A stretch of 64,000 nucleotides of DNA from Gammaproteobacteria bacterium (GTDB lineage: Bacteria > Pseudomonadota > Gammaproteobacteria > Burkholderiales > Burkholderiaceae_C), in assembly GCA_018828125.1 (NCBI GenBank), contig JAHJWB010000009.1:124001-188000 (forward strand), given 5' to 3'. Positions 31,447 to 42,030 of the stretch are shown one piece after another; positions within the stretch are counted from its first letter, which is position 1, and each line of letters opens with the position of its first letter. The translations under genes and the position numbers were made by a program. The notes beneath the pieces were generated by a model. That model was not told the DNA's origin. It worked only from the letters and a program-made list of their open reading frames with translations, and ran no database searches.

Positions 31447-32998
31447 TTCCCAGGTGGTCGGGGTACCGCGGCTGTTGCTCGGGGTCTTCGCAGTAGCGGG
31501 CTGAGCGCAACAAGCCCGCGCGTTCGGTTTCCACCAGGTACACCGCCCCACCCGTGCAGCTGGTGGCGCGCACCAGCTCGTACAACACACTCGACAGCAT
31601 CAAGTCGAGGCGCGATTCGGCGCTGATGTGGTGGGTGATGTGCAGAAACTCCTGAATGGTGTCGGACATGCGGTCCATCACCTGCCCCAGTTCGCGCACC
31701 TCGCGAATGGGGGAAACACGGCGGGCGGGCCGCCGAAAGTCGAACCCCGCCAGCGCCTGCGCCTGGTTCGCCAGCCCAAACAGGCTGCGCCCAACCCGCC
31801 GCCCGGCCAGCCAACCAAAGGGCAGCAAGAGCCCGATCAACGCCACCGACAGCCACACCTGGCGGCGCAGATTTTCGTTCACGTCGCGCAGCAGCTCCTG
31901 CGTGGGGATCGCCATCAGGATGTGCAGTCCCCGCCACCGCACCGACTCCAGCGGCAGCACCTTGGCCAGCCATTCCTCGCCCCCCGCCATGAACCGTTGC
32001 GCCTGGCCCTCTTTCAAACCCTGCTCCTGCATGCCCTGCAGGCTGGGCACGCCAAGGTCGGCTAGCGTACGCAGCTCCAGGCTGCCTTGCTCGTCCCCGC
32101 CTTCGCCCTCCCGCACCAGCACACGTGACATGTCCGGGTAGGCCAATACCCGGTGGTCAGAGTCCACCACGGCGATCTCGGTGCGGGGCAACATACGCAG
32201 CCCACCAATCTCACGCCCAAGGTCGGTAAGCGCCACATCCATGCCAATCACCGCCCGCCCATCCTCGCTGGGCTGGCTCAGCGTCACCCCCACTTCCTGC
32301 GTGGTGAAGAACACATAGGGCGTTGTCAAAACTTGCGTGTTCTTTTCGGCCGCTTCGGCATACCAGGGGCGGGCGCGCGGGTCGTAGCGGTACTCGGGGC
32401 GCACGGCGGAGTCGATCTGGCGCAGTTGTGCGTCGTAGTAGCTCCACCGCCCCACCAAACCGCTCACGCCACGCTCGCGGGCCATGGTCTGCACCAAAAA
32501 TGCAGCATCGCGCGGGGCATCCAGACGCGCACGCAAAGCAGCATCGCGCAGCGGCCGCATCAACAAAAACTGCCCGTCGGGATAGCCAATGAAAACCGCC
32601 GACAACAGCGTGTTCTGCTCCAGCAGGCGCGCCAGCACCGGCAAGCGCCGCAGGCGCGCTGGCAGGTTCTGGGCCGAGGCAATGGGGTCAAAGGCCAGCA
32701 GGCGGATGGTGGCATCGGCCGGGTCCACGATGCGGTGCACCCGTTCGCTGATGAGCTGGCTGATGTGCTGGGCGTTTTCGTCCGACGCAGCAATGATGGC
32801 CTGCTGAGCGCTGGTGCTGACCTGGTAGACCATCAGCACGGTGAGCAGCAGCATGGCCGACACCACCACCGAGGCGATGACCACCTCGAACGGCACCGTG
32901 ATGCGCCGCCACCAAGGCAGATCCGCCCCTGTCTGCACCGACGCGGTGGGCCGCGGGTCCGACTCTGGCTCAGGATGGCTTTGGCGCTCTGTGTGCAT
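31406..32998 (-). pseudogene. Host sensor gene (dCache-HAMP-GAF), truncated by prophage
   Basis: 517 host residues plus 13 residues read from phage DNA before a stop. An N-terminal membrane segment (residues 38-58), a periplasmic dCache-type domain (with 'YDPRARPWYAEA' at 205-216), a second membrane segment (381-398), a HAMP region and the beginning of a GAF domain ('ISAESRLDLMLSSVLYELVRATSCTGGAVYLVE') are present. Intact relatives typically end in an HD-GYP or GGDEF output domain; that part is missing here and should lie beyond the prophage's left end. The sensor is probably inactivated. Confidence 0.85.
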
Positions 32999-33096
32999 GC
33001 GCCTGAATGTAGGGGCGAAGGCGGTTTGCCGTCACCCCCTTTTTGGCAACCCAGCAGCAGCGGCAGCGAAGGCCGCGGCTACTGCTGCCCGCTTTC

Positions 33097-35724
33097 TTAA
33101 CCGAGTTGCTGCGTCACCCAGCCATTGACCGAGGCCAAGGCGGCCGTCAACTTGGACGCGTCAGTACCACCCGCCATCGCCATGTCGGGCTTGCCGCCCC
33201 CCTTGCCGCCCACCTGCTGAGCCACAAAGTTGACCAGCTCGCCGGCCTTGAGCTTGCCCACGCTGTCGGCCGTGACACCTGCCGCGAGTTGCACCTTGTC
33301 GCCATCCACGGCAGCCAGCACGATGGCAGCGGTCTTGAGCTTGTCCTTGAGCTTGTCCATGGTGTCGCGCAGGGTTTTGGCGTCGGCACCCGGCAGTGCC
33401 GCGGCCAGGACCTTGATGCCCTTCACGTCCACCGCCTGGTTCACCAGTTCATCGCCCTGGCTGGAGGCCAGCTTGCCCTTCAAGGCAGCCACTTCCTTTT
33501 CCAGGGCGCGGGCATTGTCAAGCGCCTGGCTGATGCGGCCATTGAGCTCGGCCACCGGCGCCTTGAGGGTGCTGGCGGCCTGGTTCACGGTGTCTTCCAG
33601 GTTCTGCAGATAGGCCAGCGCATTGGCGCCCGTCACGGCCTCGATGCGGCGAATGCCTGCGGCTACGCCACCCTCGCCCACCACCTTGAACAGGCCGATG
33701 TCGCCTGTGCGCTGCACGTGCGTGCCGCCGCACAGCTCGCGGCTGGTGCCGATGTCGAGCACGCGCACGGTCTCGCCGTACTTCTCGCCGAACAGCATCA
33801 TGGCGCCGGTCTTCTGCGCGGATTCGATGTCCATCACACGCGCCTGGGTGGGGTGGTTGTCCAGAATTTCGGCGTTGACCCGGCGCTCGATCTCGCGGAT
33901 TTCGGCCTGCGTCACCGCGCCGTTGTGTGTGAAGTCAAAGCGCGTGCGGTCGGCATTGACCAGGCTGCCCTTTTGCTGCACATGGCTGCCCAACACTTCG
34001 CGCAGGGCCTTGTGCATGATGTGCGTGACCGAGTGGTTGCGCACTGTGGCGGCGCGCACGGCGGTGTCCACCTCAGCCTGCACGGTGTCGCCCACATTGA
34101 GCGTGCCCTCTTCCAGGGTGCCATGGTGGCCAAACACGTCGGCCTTGATCTTGAGGGTGTCGCCCACCGCAAAACGGGCCGAGCCGCTGGTAATGACGCC
34201 TTCGTCACCCACCTGGCCGCCGCTTTCGGCGTAAAAGGGCGTCGTGTCGAGTACGACCACACCAGTTTGACCATGTTTTAGGGCCGCAGCGCTTGTCCCG
34301 TCTACATAGATAGCTACGATTTTTGCAGTCTCTGCCAGGTTTTCATAGCCGGTGAAGCGGTTGACGTCACCGGTGTAATCCAGCGCCTTGTCCATCTTGA
34401 ACTTGCCAGCAGCGCGGGCCTGGGCCTTCTGCTTTTCCATGGCGGTCTTGAAACCGGCTTCGTCCACGTCCACATCACGTTCGCGGCAAACGTCGTTGGT
34501 CAGGTCCAGCGGGAAGCCATAGGTGTCGTGCAGCTTGAAGGCCACATCGCCAGGCAGCACCTTGGCACCGCCGTCCAGCGCTGCGTCCAGGATTTCCATG
34601 CCGTTGGCCAGCGTCTCGAAGAAGCGCTCTTCTTCTACCTTCAGCACCTCGGTGATGCGCTGCTCCTGCTCGCGCAGGGATGGGTAGGCATCGCCCATCA
34701 GGCGCACCAGGTCGGCCACCAGCTTGTGGAAGAACGGGGTCTTCTTGCCCAGCTTGTAGCCGTGGCGAATGGCCCGGCGCACGATGCGGCGCTGCACGTA
34801 ACCGCGGCCTTCGTTGCTGGGGATGACGCCGTCGCTCACCAAAAACGCGGTGGCGCGGATGTGGTCGGCGATCACGCGCAGGCTCTTGTGGTTCAGGTCG
34901 GCCACGCCGGTCTCGCGGCCAGCGGCCTTGATGAGCTGGTCGAACAGATCGATTTCGTAGTTGCTGTGCACGTGCTGCAGGATGGCGGCCAGGCGCTCAA
35001 GCCCCATGCCGGTGTCCACGCACGGCGCGGGCAGCGGGGTGACCTTGCCGCTCTCGTCCATGTCGAATTGCATGAACACGTTGTTCCAGATCTCGATGAA
35101 GCGGTCACCGTCTTCTTCGGGACTGCCGGGGGGGCCGCCGGGGATGTGGTCGCCGTGGTCGTAGAAGATTTCGCTGCACGGGCCGCAAGGGCCGGTGTCG
35201 GCCATCATCCAGAAGTTGTCAGACTTGTAGCGGCCGCCCTTGTTGTCGCCGATGCGGATCACACGCTCGGGCGGCAGGCCGATTTCCTTGGTCCAGATGT
35301 CGTAGGCCTCGTCGTCCTCCTGGTACACGGTGGCAAGCAGGCGCTCGGGCGGCAGCTTGTACACGGTGGTCAGCAGTTCCCAGGCCCAATGCAGCGATTC
35401 GCGTTTGAAGTAGTCGCCAAACGACCAGTTGCCCAGCATTTCAAAGAAAGTGTGGTGGCGCGCGGTGTAGCCCACGTTTTCCAGGTCGTTGTGCTTGCCT
35501 CCGGCACGCAGGCAGGCCTGCACGGACACGGCCCGGTTATAGGGGCGCTTGTCGGTGCCCAGGAACACGTCCTTGAACTGCACCATGCCCGAGTTGGTGA
35601 ACATCAGCGTGGGATCGTTGCCGGGCACCAAGGGGCTCGACGGGACGATGGTGTGGCCCTTAGAGACGAAGAAATCCAAGAAGGACTTGCGGATGTCAGC
35701 GACAGAAAAAGTGGGAGTGCTCAT
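33097..35724 (-). CDS. alaS: Alanyl-tRNA synthetase
   Basis: 875 aa from the ATG at 35724 ([42 protein letters not shown]), the canonical AlaS start. Other hallmarks are '[35 protein letters not shown]' (aminoacylation core), '[11 protein letters not shown]' and '[16 protein letters not shown]' (editing domain HxxxH), '[13 protein letters not shown]', and the C-terminal DHHA1-type domain ending '[19 protein letters not shown]'. It charges tRNA-Ala in the cytoplasm. An insertion-like stretch around '[19 protein letters not shown]' corresponds to a degenerate TAGCT repeat. Essential gene, full length. Confidence 0.98.
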   Translation of the reverse strand: MSTPTFSVADIRKSFLDFFVSKGHTIVPSSPLVPGNDPTLMFTNSGMVQFKDVFLGTDKRPYNRAVSVQACLRAGGKHNDLENVGYTARHHTFFEMLGNWSFGDYFKRESLHWAWELLTTVYKLPPERLLATVYQEDDEAYDIWTKEIGLPPERVIRIGDNKGGRYKSDNFWMMADTGPCGPCSEIFYDHGDHIPGGPPGSPEEDGDRFIEIWNNVFMQFDMDESGKVTPLPAPCVDTGMGLERLAAILQHVHSNYEIDLFDQLIKAAGRETGVADLNHKSLRVIADHIRATAFLVSDGVIPSNEGRGYVQRRIVRRAIRHGYKLGKKTPFFHKLVADLVRLMGDAYPSLREQEQRITEVLKVEEERFFETLANGMEILDAALDGGAKVLPGDVAFKLHDTYGFPLDLTNDVCRERDVDVDEAGFKTAMEKQKAQARAAGKFKMDKALDYTGDVNRFTGYENLAETAKIVAIYVDGTSAAALKHGQTGVVVLDTTPFYAESGGQVGDEGVITSGSARFAVGDTLKIKADVFGHHGTLEEGTLNVGDTVQAEVDTAVRAATVRNHSVTHIMHKALREVLGSHVQQKGSLVNADRTRFDFTHNGAVTQAEIREIERRVNAEILDNHPTQARVMDIESAQKTGAMMLFGEKYGETVRVLDIGTSRELCGGTHVQRTGDIGLFKVVGEGGVAAGIRRIEAVTGANALAYLQNLEDTVNQAASTLKAPVAELNGRISQALDNARALEKEVAALKGKLASSQGDELVNQAVDVKGIKVLAAALPGADAKTLRDTMDKLKDKLKTAAIVLAAVDGDKVQLAAGVTADSVGKLKAGELVNFVAQQVGGKGGGKPDMAMAGGTDASKLTAALASVNGWVTQQLG
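34282..34316 (-). repeat. TAGCT repeat, degenerate copy inside alaS
   Basis: Read on the minus strand: TAGCT (34312-34316), 16 bases, CAAGCGCT (34288-34295), then GGCC (34282-34285). Spacing equals that of the three other copies. The inner GCGCTT half of the usual hairpin is lost. It encodes part of the editing-domain loop of AlaS. Confidence 0.5.
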
Positions 35725-36050
35725 GGTGTTGTGGAGTGGTTGCACGGAGCAGGCAGGCCGCAGGACCCGCGCCTGTGCGTGGCCTGTCGCTGCCCCTATG
35801 GGGACCAACCTTTCATTATAGGTTTGCAGCCCTGGCGGCCGTGGCGGGATGGCGACAGCGCTTGAGTGCATGGGCCCGGCGCTCCAGACGTTGCACCCAC
35901 TGTTGCTCCCAAACGGTTGCCTGCAACCGACACCAGACAGCGACGGCCCTCATCGGAGTTCTGGAAAACCGCTTGCAAGCTTTAAATATCTTGTTAATAT
36001 ATTAACAACTCAACCGAAGCAAATTGCTTCACCCGCCCCAAGGAGCCCCT
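35725..36050. promoter_or_regulatory. Divergent region: alaS upstream and hydroxyproline-gene promoter
   Basis: 326 nt. Near its right side TTGCAA (35973-35978) and TAATAT (35995-36000) are spaced 16 bases apart, a fair sigma-70 promoter. An 18-bp perfect palindrome TTGTTAATATATTAACAA (35991-36008) overlaps the -10 box. That is a typical position for a repressor site and the likely regulator is the GntR/FCD protein at 45339. AAGGAG at 36039-36044 precedes the GTG start. The left part holds the alaS leader with no recognised site. Confidence 0.65.
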
Positions 36051-36968
36051 GTGAACCACCAACCCCGCTGGCAAGGCATCTTCCCCGCCATCACCACCAA
36101 GTTCCACGCAGACGAGTCCATCGACGCCGAAGGCACGGCGCGGCACATCGACTTCCAGATCCGCAACGGCATTCACGGCTTGGTCACCTGCGGCTCGCTG
36201 GGCGAGGCCAGCACCTTGTCGCTAGAAGAGAAACTGCAGGTCGCCAAAATCGCACTGGACGCCGCCGATGGCCGGGTACCCGTGCTGGCCAACGTGTCCG
36301 AAACCAGCACCCGCGATGCCCTGCGCTATATCGACGGGGGCAACAAGCTGGGTGTGGCCGGCTACATGGTCATGCCTTCGGTGATCTACGTGGCCGACGC
36401 GCGCGAGGCCATGGTCAATGTCCGCGCCATGGCCAATGCCGCCCAGCGCCCCCTGATGGTCTACAACAACCCCGTGGCCTACCGCGTGGACCTGAAACCC
36501 GAACACATGGTGGAGCTGGCCGACTGCGAATGGATTGCAGCCATCAAGGAAAGCACGGGCGACATCCGCCGTATCACCGACCTGCGCAATGCTTTGGGCG
36601 ACCGCTACCAACTCTTTCTGGGCGTGGACGACCTGGCCTATGAAGGCCTGGCCCTGGGCTGCGACGGCCTGCTGGCTGGCGTGGGCTGCGCTTTCCCACG
36701 CGAAACCGTGGCGCTGTACGACCTGATGAAGGCCGGCAAATTTGCCGAGGCGCTGCCGCTGTACCAGTGGATGACGCCCATGCTGCACCTCGATGTCTCC
36801 AACAAGCTGGTGCAGAACCTCAAGCTGATCGACGTGCTGGTGGGCGTTGGCACTGAACACATGCGCCGCCCCCGCCTGCCGCTGGTGGGGGAAGAGCGCG
36901 CCTTTGTCGAGGGCGTGGTGAAAAAAGCGCTGGAGACCCGCCCCACGCAATACCAGTCCGTGGCCTGA
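36051..36968 (+). CDS. DHDPS-family deaminase, likely 4-hydroxy-pyrroline-2-carboxylate deaminase
   Basis: 305 aa from a GTG. The TIM-barrel aldolase/dehydratase family is clear: 'GIFPAITTKFHADESID', 'GSLGEASTLSLEEK', 'YNNPVAYRVD', and 'IAAIKESTGDIRRITDLR' with the Schiff-base Lys near residue 166. Members next to hydroxyproline epimerase and D-hydroxyproline dehydrogenase genes convert 1-pyrroline-4-hydroxy-2-carboxylate to 2-oxoglutarate semialdehyde with loss of ammonia (LhpC type). Function is assigned by context. Confidence 0.85.
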   Translation: MNHQPRWQGIFPAITTKFHADESIDAEGTARHIDFQIRNGIHGLVTCGSLGEASTLSLEEKLQVAKIALDAADGRVPVLANVSETSTRDALRYIDGGNKLGVAGYMVMPSVIYVADAREAMVNVRAMANAAQRPLMVYNNPVAYRVDLKPEHMVELADCEWIAAIKESTGDIRRITDLRNALGDRYQLFLGVDDLAYEGLALGCDGLLAGVGCAFPRETVALYDLMKAGKFAEALPLYQWMTPMLHLDVSNKLVQNLKLIDVLVGVGTEHMRRPRLPLVGEERAFVEGVVKKALETRPTQYQSVA

Positions 36969-37043
36969 CACGCCCCTCCCCGCTTCCGCCACCGGGCCGG
37001 ACGAGACACCGGCCTTCTTTCCATCGCACACAAGAGGTTTTTC

Positions 37044-38195
37044 ATGACACGTGCATCTTTTGGATTTCGGACACTCTCGCCCGCCGCCCTCGCGGCATTG
37101 CTGCTGGCAGGCAACGCGCTGCCGGCCAGCGCGCAGGAGCAGATTGTCAAGATTGGCCACAGCGGCCCGCTCTCCGGCCCTAACGCCTTCGCAGGCAAGG
37201 ACAACGAGAACGGCGTGCGCCTGGCCATCGAAGAACTCAACGCGAAAAAAATCGAGGTCGAGGGCAAGACGCTGAAATTCGAACTTGTGTCGGAAGACGA
37301 CCAATGCGATGCGCGCGCTGGCGTGAGCGTGGCCCAGAAGCTGGTGGACAGCGGCGTCAAGTTCGTCATGGGCCCGTACTGCTCAGGCGTGGCCATCCCT
37401 GCATCCCGCGTCTACAACGACGGCGGGGCCATGGTGTCCACCGTAGGCACCAACCCCAAGGTGACGGAAGGTGGCTACAAGAACCTGTTCCGCATCATCG
37501 CCAGCGACACGCAGATCGGCTCCAACATGGCGGTTTACGCTGCGCAGGTCCTCAAGGTGAAACAGGTGGCCGTGATCGACGACCGTACCGCCTTTGGCCA
37601 GGGCGTGGCTGACGAGTTCACCAAAGAGGCCAAGAAGCAGGGCCTCACCGTGGTGGGCCATGAGTTCACCACCGACAAGTCCACAGATTTCCTCTCCATT
37701 CTCACCAGCCTCAAGGCCAAACAACCCCAGGCCATCTTCTTTGGTGGCTATGCGCCCCAGGCCGCCCCGATGGCGCGCCAGATGAAGCAATTGGGCCTCA
37801 CGGCCAAGCTGCTGGGCGGCGACACGCTGTGCAGCCCGGAGGTAGGCAAGCTGGGCGGCGACGCAGTGAACGACACGGTCATTTGCGCGCAGGGCGGCAC
37901 CATGCTCGACAAAGTGGCCAACGGCCCGGCCTTCAAAGCCAAGTACAAGGCGCGCTTCAAGCTGGATGCCGACGCCTATGCCGCGTCCTACTATGACCAA
38001 GTGATGTTCATGGCCGACGCGATGCAAAAAGCCAGCTCCACGCAGCCTGCCAAAGTCGGCGCGCAGATGCTCCAATCCAGCTACCAGGGCGTGGCGGGCA
38101 GCTATGCGTACGATGACAAGGGCAACCTCAAGCAGGCGCCCATCACGGTGCTGACCTTCCGCAATGCTGCGCCTGTACCTTTGGCAAGCTACTGA
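37044..38195 (+). CDS. ABC-type branched-chain amino-acid-like substrate-binding protein
   Basis: 383 aa with a signal peptide (TRASFGFRTLSPAALAALLLAG...ASA^QEQ). The mature part has 'VKIGHSGPLSGPNAFAGKDNENGVRLAIEELNAKK', 'VSEDDQCDARAGVSVAQKLVDSGVKFVMGPYCSGVAIPASRVYNDGG' and 'AQVLKVKQVAVIDDRTAFGQGVADEFTKEAKKQGL', typical of LivJ-type binding proteins. No ABC permease or ATPase genes are adjacent; it must use a transporter encoded elsewhere. From context it may bind hydroxyproline. Confidence 0.88.
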   Translation: MTRASFGFRTLSPAALAALLLAGNALPASAQEQIVKIGHSGPLSGPNAFAGKDNENGVRLAIEELNAKKIEVEGKTLKFELVSEDDQCDARAGVSVAQKLVDSGVKFVMGPYCSGVAIPASRVYNDGGAMVSTVGTNPKVTEGGYKNLFRIIASDTQIGSNMAVYAAQVLKVKQVAVIDDRTAFGQGVADEFTKEAKKQGLTVVGHEFTTDKSTDFLSILTSLKAKQPQAIFFGGYAPQAAPMARQMKQLGLTAKLLGGDTLCSPEVGKLGGDAVNDTVICAQGGTMLDKVANGPAFKAKYKARFKLDADAYAASYYDQVMFMADAMQKASSTQPAKVGAQMLQSSYQGVAGSYAYDDKGNLKQAPITVLTFRNAAPVPLASY

Positions 38196-38228
38196 TTCCG
38201 TTCCAGCGATCGCCCCTGAAACAACGCC

Positions 38229-39176
38229 ATGAAACGCATCCAGATCCTTGATTCCCACACCGGCGGCGAGCCCACTCGGCTCGTCATTGGCGGCTTCCCT
38301 GACCTGGGTGCGGGCAGCATGGCCGAGCGGCGCGAGCGCCTGGCGCGCGAGCACGATGCCTGGCGCGCCGCCACGGTGCTGGAGCCACGCGGCAGCGACG
38401 TGGTGGTGGGTGCACTGCTATGCGCACCGCAAGACCCGGCCAATGCTGCGGGGGTGATCTTCTTCAACAACAGCGGCTACCTGGGCATGTGTGGCCACGG
38501 CACCATCGGCCTGGTGGCGTCGCTGGCCTACATGGGCCGCATCCAGCCTGGCGAGCACCGCATCGAAACACCCGTGGGCACGGTCACGACCACCTTGCAC
38601 GGTGACGGCTCGGTCAGCGTGCGCAACGTGTCCGCCTACCGCCTGCACCACCAGTTGGCGATCAATGTGCCCGGCTATGGGCGCGTATTGGGCGACGTGG
38701 CCTGGGGCGGTAACTGGTTCTTCTTGATCTCTGACCATGGCCAGCGGGTGGCCAGCGACAACCTGGAGGCGCTGATGCACTACACCTGCGCCGTGCAGCA
38801 GGCCCTGAAGGACCAGGGCATCCGCGGCGACAACGGTGGCGAAATCGACCACATCGAACTCTTTGCCAACGACGACAACGCCGAGGACCCCGCCGATAGC
38901 CGCAACTACGTGTTGTGCCCCGGCAAGGCCTATGACCGCTCGCCCTGCGGCACCGGCACCAGCGCCAAGGTGGCCTGTCTGGCAGCCGATGGCAAACTGG
39001 CGCCGGGCGCCGTCTGGCGCCAGGCCAGCATCATCGGCAGCCAGTTCGAGGCCAGCTACACGCTGCAGGAGGATGGCAAGGTCATTCCTACCTTGCGTGG
39101 CCGTGCCCACATGAGTGCCGAGGCCACCTTGCTCATCGAAGACAGCGACCCATTCGGCTGGGGCATCCGGCTGTAA
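38229..39176 (+). CDS. 4-hydroxyproline 2-epimerase (proline racemase family)
   Basis: 315 aa. The proline racemase family is defined by two catalytic cysteines: C88 in '[12 protein letters not shown]' and C240 in '[12 protein letters not shown]'. '[10 protein letters not shown]' near the N-terminus is typical of hydroxyproline epimerases. Both cysteines are present, which fits the epimerase rather than the dehydratase subfamily (the latter has Thr at the second site). It interconverts trans-4-hydroxy-L-proline and cis-4-hydroxy-D-proline (LhpA/HypRE type). It is 28 bases upstream of the FAD oxidoreductase. Confidence 0.93.
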   Translation: MKRIQILDSHTGGEPTRLVIGGFPDLGAGSMAERRERLAREHDAWRAATVLEPRGSDVVVGALLCAPQDPANAAGVIFFNNSGYLGMCGHGTIGLVASLAYMGRIQPGEHRIETPVGTVTTTLHGDGSVSVRNVSAYRLHHQLAINVPGYGRVLGDVAWGGNWFFLISDHGQRVASDNLEALMHYTCAVQQALKDQGIRGDNGGEIDHIELFANDDNAEDPADSRNYVLCPGKAYDRSPCGTGTSAKVACLAADGKLAPGAVWRQASIIGSQFEASYTLQEDGKVIPTLRGRAHMSAEATLLIEDSDPFGWGIRL

Positions 39177-39204
39177 CCCGGCTCTGTTGCTACACCTTCG
39201 CCCC

Positions 39205-40308
39205 ATGCAACACACCGATGTCCTTGTGATTGGCGCTGGCATCGTGGGCGCGGCTTGCGCGCACGCCCTCGCGCAGGCCGGGTTGTCGGTGCGTCTCATC
39301 GATGCGCGCCTCGGGGGAGCCACGGCAGCGGGCATGGGCCACTTGGTGGTGATGGACGACAACCCGGCAGAACTGGCGCTAAGCCAGGCATCGCTGAACC
39401 TCTGGTACGCCTGGGCACCCCATATGGATGCTGGCTGCGCCTTCACCGCCTGCGGCACGCTCTGGCTGGCCGCCAACGACGCCGAATTGCAGGCCGCGCA
39501 GGACAAACGCTCCACGCTGCAGGCACACGGCATCGCCTGCGAAATGCTCGAAGCGGCCGCCCTGGCCCGCGCAGAGCCTGCGCTACGACCCGGTATGGCA
39601 GGCGCCCTCAAGGTGCACGGCGACAGCGTGGTCTATGCCCCCCGCGCAGCCCAATGGCTGCTGGATCAGGCTGCAGCACAAGGACATCTGATCTTTGAGC
39701 AAGCCGAAGCTACGCACATCGACGGCCACAGCGTCACCCTGCGCGATGGCAGCCAGCGCAGTGCGGGCGCCATCGTGCTGGCCAGTGGCATCCACGCCCC
39801 CCAGCTGTGCCCCGGCCTGCCGCTGCGCCCCAAAAAGGGCCACCTCGTCATCACCGACCGCTACCCAGGCACCGTGCACCACCAACTGGTGGAACTCGGC
39901 TACATCACCAGCGCACACCACACCGATGGAACTTCGGTGGCGTTCAACGTGCAACCCCGGCCCACCGGGCAGTTGCTGATCGGGTCGTCGCGCGAGTTCG
40001 ACACCACCGACCCCGCTGTCAACAACGCCGTCCTGGCGCGCATGCTGCAACGTGCACTCGAATACCTGCCGGGCCTGGCCGACCTCAACGCCATCCGCAC
40101 GTGGACTGGCTTTCGCGCCGCCACGCCCGACAGCCTGCCCCTGATTGGCGCGCACCCCGAACTCCCGCACCTGTGGCTGGCCGTGGGTCATGAAGGGCTG
40201 GGGGTGACCACAGCCCCTGCCACCGCGCAGTTGCTGGCGGCACAGATTACGGGTGGCACTGCACCGATTGATCCCACGCCGTATGCGCCCGCGCGTTTTG
40301 CGGGCTGA
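39205..40308 (+). CDS. FAD-dependent oxidoreductase, beta-type subunit of D-hydroxyproline dehydrogenase
   Basis: 367 aa from the ATG at 39205. 'DVLVIGAGIVGAACAHALAQAGLSVRLIDA' is the FAD-binding Rossmann motif. 'GTVHHQLVELGYITSAHHTDGTSVAFNVQPRPTGQLLIGSSREF' and 'WTGFRAATPDSLPLIGAHP' are typical DAO-family sequence. It oxidises the C-N bond of D-hydroxyproline. The neighbours encode a [2Fe-2S] subunit and a HcnB-like subunit, as in the heteromeric dehydrogenase of hydroxyproline-degrading Pseudomonas. Confidence 0.88.
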   Translation: MQHTDVLVIGAGIVGAACAHALAQAGLSVRLIDARLGGATAAGMGHLVVMDDNPAELALSQASLNLWYAWAPHMDAGCAFTACGTLWLAANDAELQAAQDKRSTLQAHGIACEMLEAAALARAEPALRPGMAGALKVHGDSVVYAPRAAQWLLDQAAAQGHLIFEQAEATHIDGHSVTLRDGSQRSAGAIVLASGIHAPQLCPGLPLRPKKGHLVITDRYPGTVHHQLVELGYITSAHHTDGTSVAFNVQPRPTGQLLIGSSREFDTTDPAVNNAVLARMLQRALEYLPGLADLNAIRTWTGFRAATPDSLPLIGAHPELPHLWLAVGHEGLGVTTAPATAQLLAAQITGGTAPIDPTPYAPARFAG

Positions 40309-40315
40309 GCACGCC

Positions 40316-40600
40316 ATGAACTCATCCCATTCCACCGTTGTGCAGATCTTGGTGAACGGCGTGCACCTGAAGGTGCGCGCAGGCACCAGTGTGGCCGCCG
40401 CACTGGCGCAGCAAGCACCGGGCACCACGCGCATGTCGGTTACCGGCGAATCCCGTGCACCACTGTGTGGCATGGGCGTGTGCCACGAATGTCGAGTGCG
40501 CATCGACGGCCGCACCCTTCTGGCGTGCCAGACGGTCTGCGCCGAGGGCATGATGATCCATACCGATGTGGGCACAGCCCCCGGGAGTGCAACCCCATGA
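40316..40600 (+). CDS. [2Fe-2S] gamma-type subunit of D-hydroxyproline dehydrogenase
   Basis: 94 aa. 'VQILVNGVHLKVRAGTSVAAALAQQ' and 'RAPLCGMGVCHECRVRIDGRTLLACQTVC' show the ferredoxin-like (2Fe-2S) fold of HcnA-type small subunits; four Cys are in the pattern C-x4-C-x2-C ... C. It passes electrons from the flavin subunits. It starts 8 bases after the oxidoreductase stop and overlaps the next gene by 4 bases. Confidence 0.88.
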   Translation: MNSSHSTVVQILVNGVHLKVRAGTSVAAALAQQAPGTTRMSVTGESRAPLCGMGVCHECRVRIDGRTLLACQTVCAEGMMIHTDVGTAPGSATP

Positions 40601-41928
40601 CCCAACCCTCCACGGCGCACGACCACTGCGACCTCCTCATCATCGGCGCAGGCCCCGCAGGTTTGGCTGCGGCACTGGCCGCAGCGCCCAGCGGTGCGTC
40701 GATCACCATCGTGGACGACAACCCTCAGCCAGGCGGCCAGATCTGGCGCGACGGCCCGGCGGTGGTGTTGCCCGACCTTGCGCAGCACTATCACAAGGCC
40801 CTGGCACAACACACCAACATCCGCCTGCTGAACGGAACGCGGGTGGTGGGTTTGGGAGACCCGCTCCCGCAAGACAAGGCCCCCGCCCTGCTGTTGGAAG
40901 ACGCCGACCGGGGATGGACGCAGCGCAGCCACCGCATCGTGCTGTGCACCGGTGCACGCGAGTTGCTGCTGCCCTTTCCAGGCTGGACGCTGCCCGGCGT
41001 GACCGGCGCGGGTGGGTTGCAAGCCCTCATCAAAGCAGGCCTTGAGGTACGCAGCCAGCGCATTGTCATCGCGGGCACGGGCCCGCTGCTGCTGGCCGTC
41101 GCTGCCATCGCGACCAAGGCGGGTGCCACGGTGGTGCGCGTGGCCGAGCAGGCGCCGTGGAGCGCCCTCGCAGGATTTGCAGCGCAACTGGTGCGGTGGC
41201 CTGCCAAGGCAGCGCAGGCCCTCACATTGCTGAACCCATCACTGCGCGCCAGCACCCATGTGCTGGCGGCCCAGGGCACCGGGCAGGTGCAATCAGTGCG
41301 ACTGCGCAAGGGTCTGCAGGCAGAAGAAACTTTGGACTGCGACCGCGTCGCCTGCGGATTTGGTTTGGTCCCCAACACCGAGCTGGGTCAGCTTTTGGGC
41401 TGCGCGCTGGGTGGCCCTTTGAGTGGCGGTCAGGGCCTTGCCGTGGACGCGCAAATGCGCACCTGCGTGCCCGGCGTGTACGCCGCCGGTGAATGCACCG
41501 GCTTTGGCGGCAGCGAACGCGCACTGGTTCAGGGCGCGATGGCGGGCCATGCAGCGGCCGGACAGGTGCAACAGGCCGAAGCGCTGCGCCCGCAGTTGGC
41601 GCGCTGGGAAGCTTTTGGGCAAACGCTGCAGGCCTCGTTTCCATTCAACGATGCACTCAAGACACTTGCCGCGCCCGACACCCTGGTATGCCGCTGCGAA
41701 GACGTGCCCTACGGTGCCCTAGCCGCCCGCCAAGGCTGGATCGACGCCAAGCTCCACACCCGCTGCGGCATGGGCGCCTGCCAGGGGCGCATCTGTGGCG
41801 CGGCCACCCGGCACCTGTTTGGCTGGCAAACTTCGGCGCCCCGGCATCTGCTGACACCCGCACGCATCGGCACGCTGACTACTTGCGCGCCCGTGTCGGC
41901 GAAGGCGTCAGGGCCACCTTCCGGCTGA
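40597..41928 (+). CDS. NAD(P)/FAD oxidoreductase, alpha-type (HcnB-like) subunit of D-hydroxyproline dehydrogenase
   Basis: 443 aa from the ATG overlapping the previous stop. 'CDLLIIGAGPAGLAAALAAAPSGASITIVDDNPQPGGQIW' is the FAD site. 'IVIAGTGPLLLAVAAIATKAGATVVRVAE' is the second dinucleotide fold. The C-terminal 80 residues carry a Bfd-like [2Fe-2S] Cys cluster 'VCRCEDVPYGAL...HTRCGMGACQGRICG'. The layout equals HcnB-like subunits of multi-component D-hydroxyproline dehydrogenases. Electrons likely go to the respiratory chain. Confidence 0.88.
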   Translation: MTQPSTAHDHCDLLIIGAGPAGLAAALAAAPSGASITIVDDNPQPGGQIWRDGPAVVLPDLAQHYHKALAQHTNIRLLNGTRVVGLGDPLPQDKAPALLLEDADRGWTQRSHRIVLCTGARELLLPFPGWTLPGVTGAGGLQALIKAGLEVRSQRIVIAGTGPLLLAVAAIATKAGATVVRVAEQAPWSALAGFAAQLVRWPAKAAQALTLLNPSLRASTHVLAAQGTGQVQSVRLRKGLQAEETLDCDRVACGFGLVPNTELGQLLGCALGGPLSGGQGLAVDAQMRTCVPGVYAAGECTGFGGSERALVQGAMAGHAAAGQVQQAEALRPQLARWEAFGQTLQASFPFNDALKTLAAPDTLVCRCEDVPYGALAARQGWIDAKLHTRCGMGACQGRICGAATRHLFGWQTSAPRHLLTPARIGTLTTCAPVSAKASGPPSG

Positions 41929-42030
41929 CGCCAGTGCATCGCCACACCTGTCCGCCTATTCCGTCTGTTCCACCCGTTCCACCTGTTTCGCTAGGTACGC
42001 CAAATGCGTTGCTACCGGGCATTTATCTTG

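Noticed and set aside
33043..35865. Long plus-strand open frames opposite alaS
   Set aside because: They mirror the AlaS coding sequence and have no recognisable protein features.
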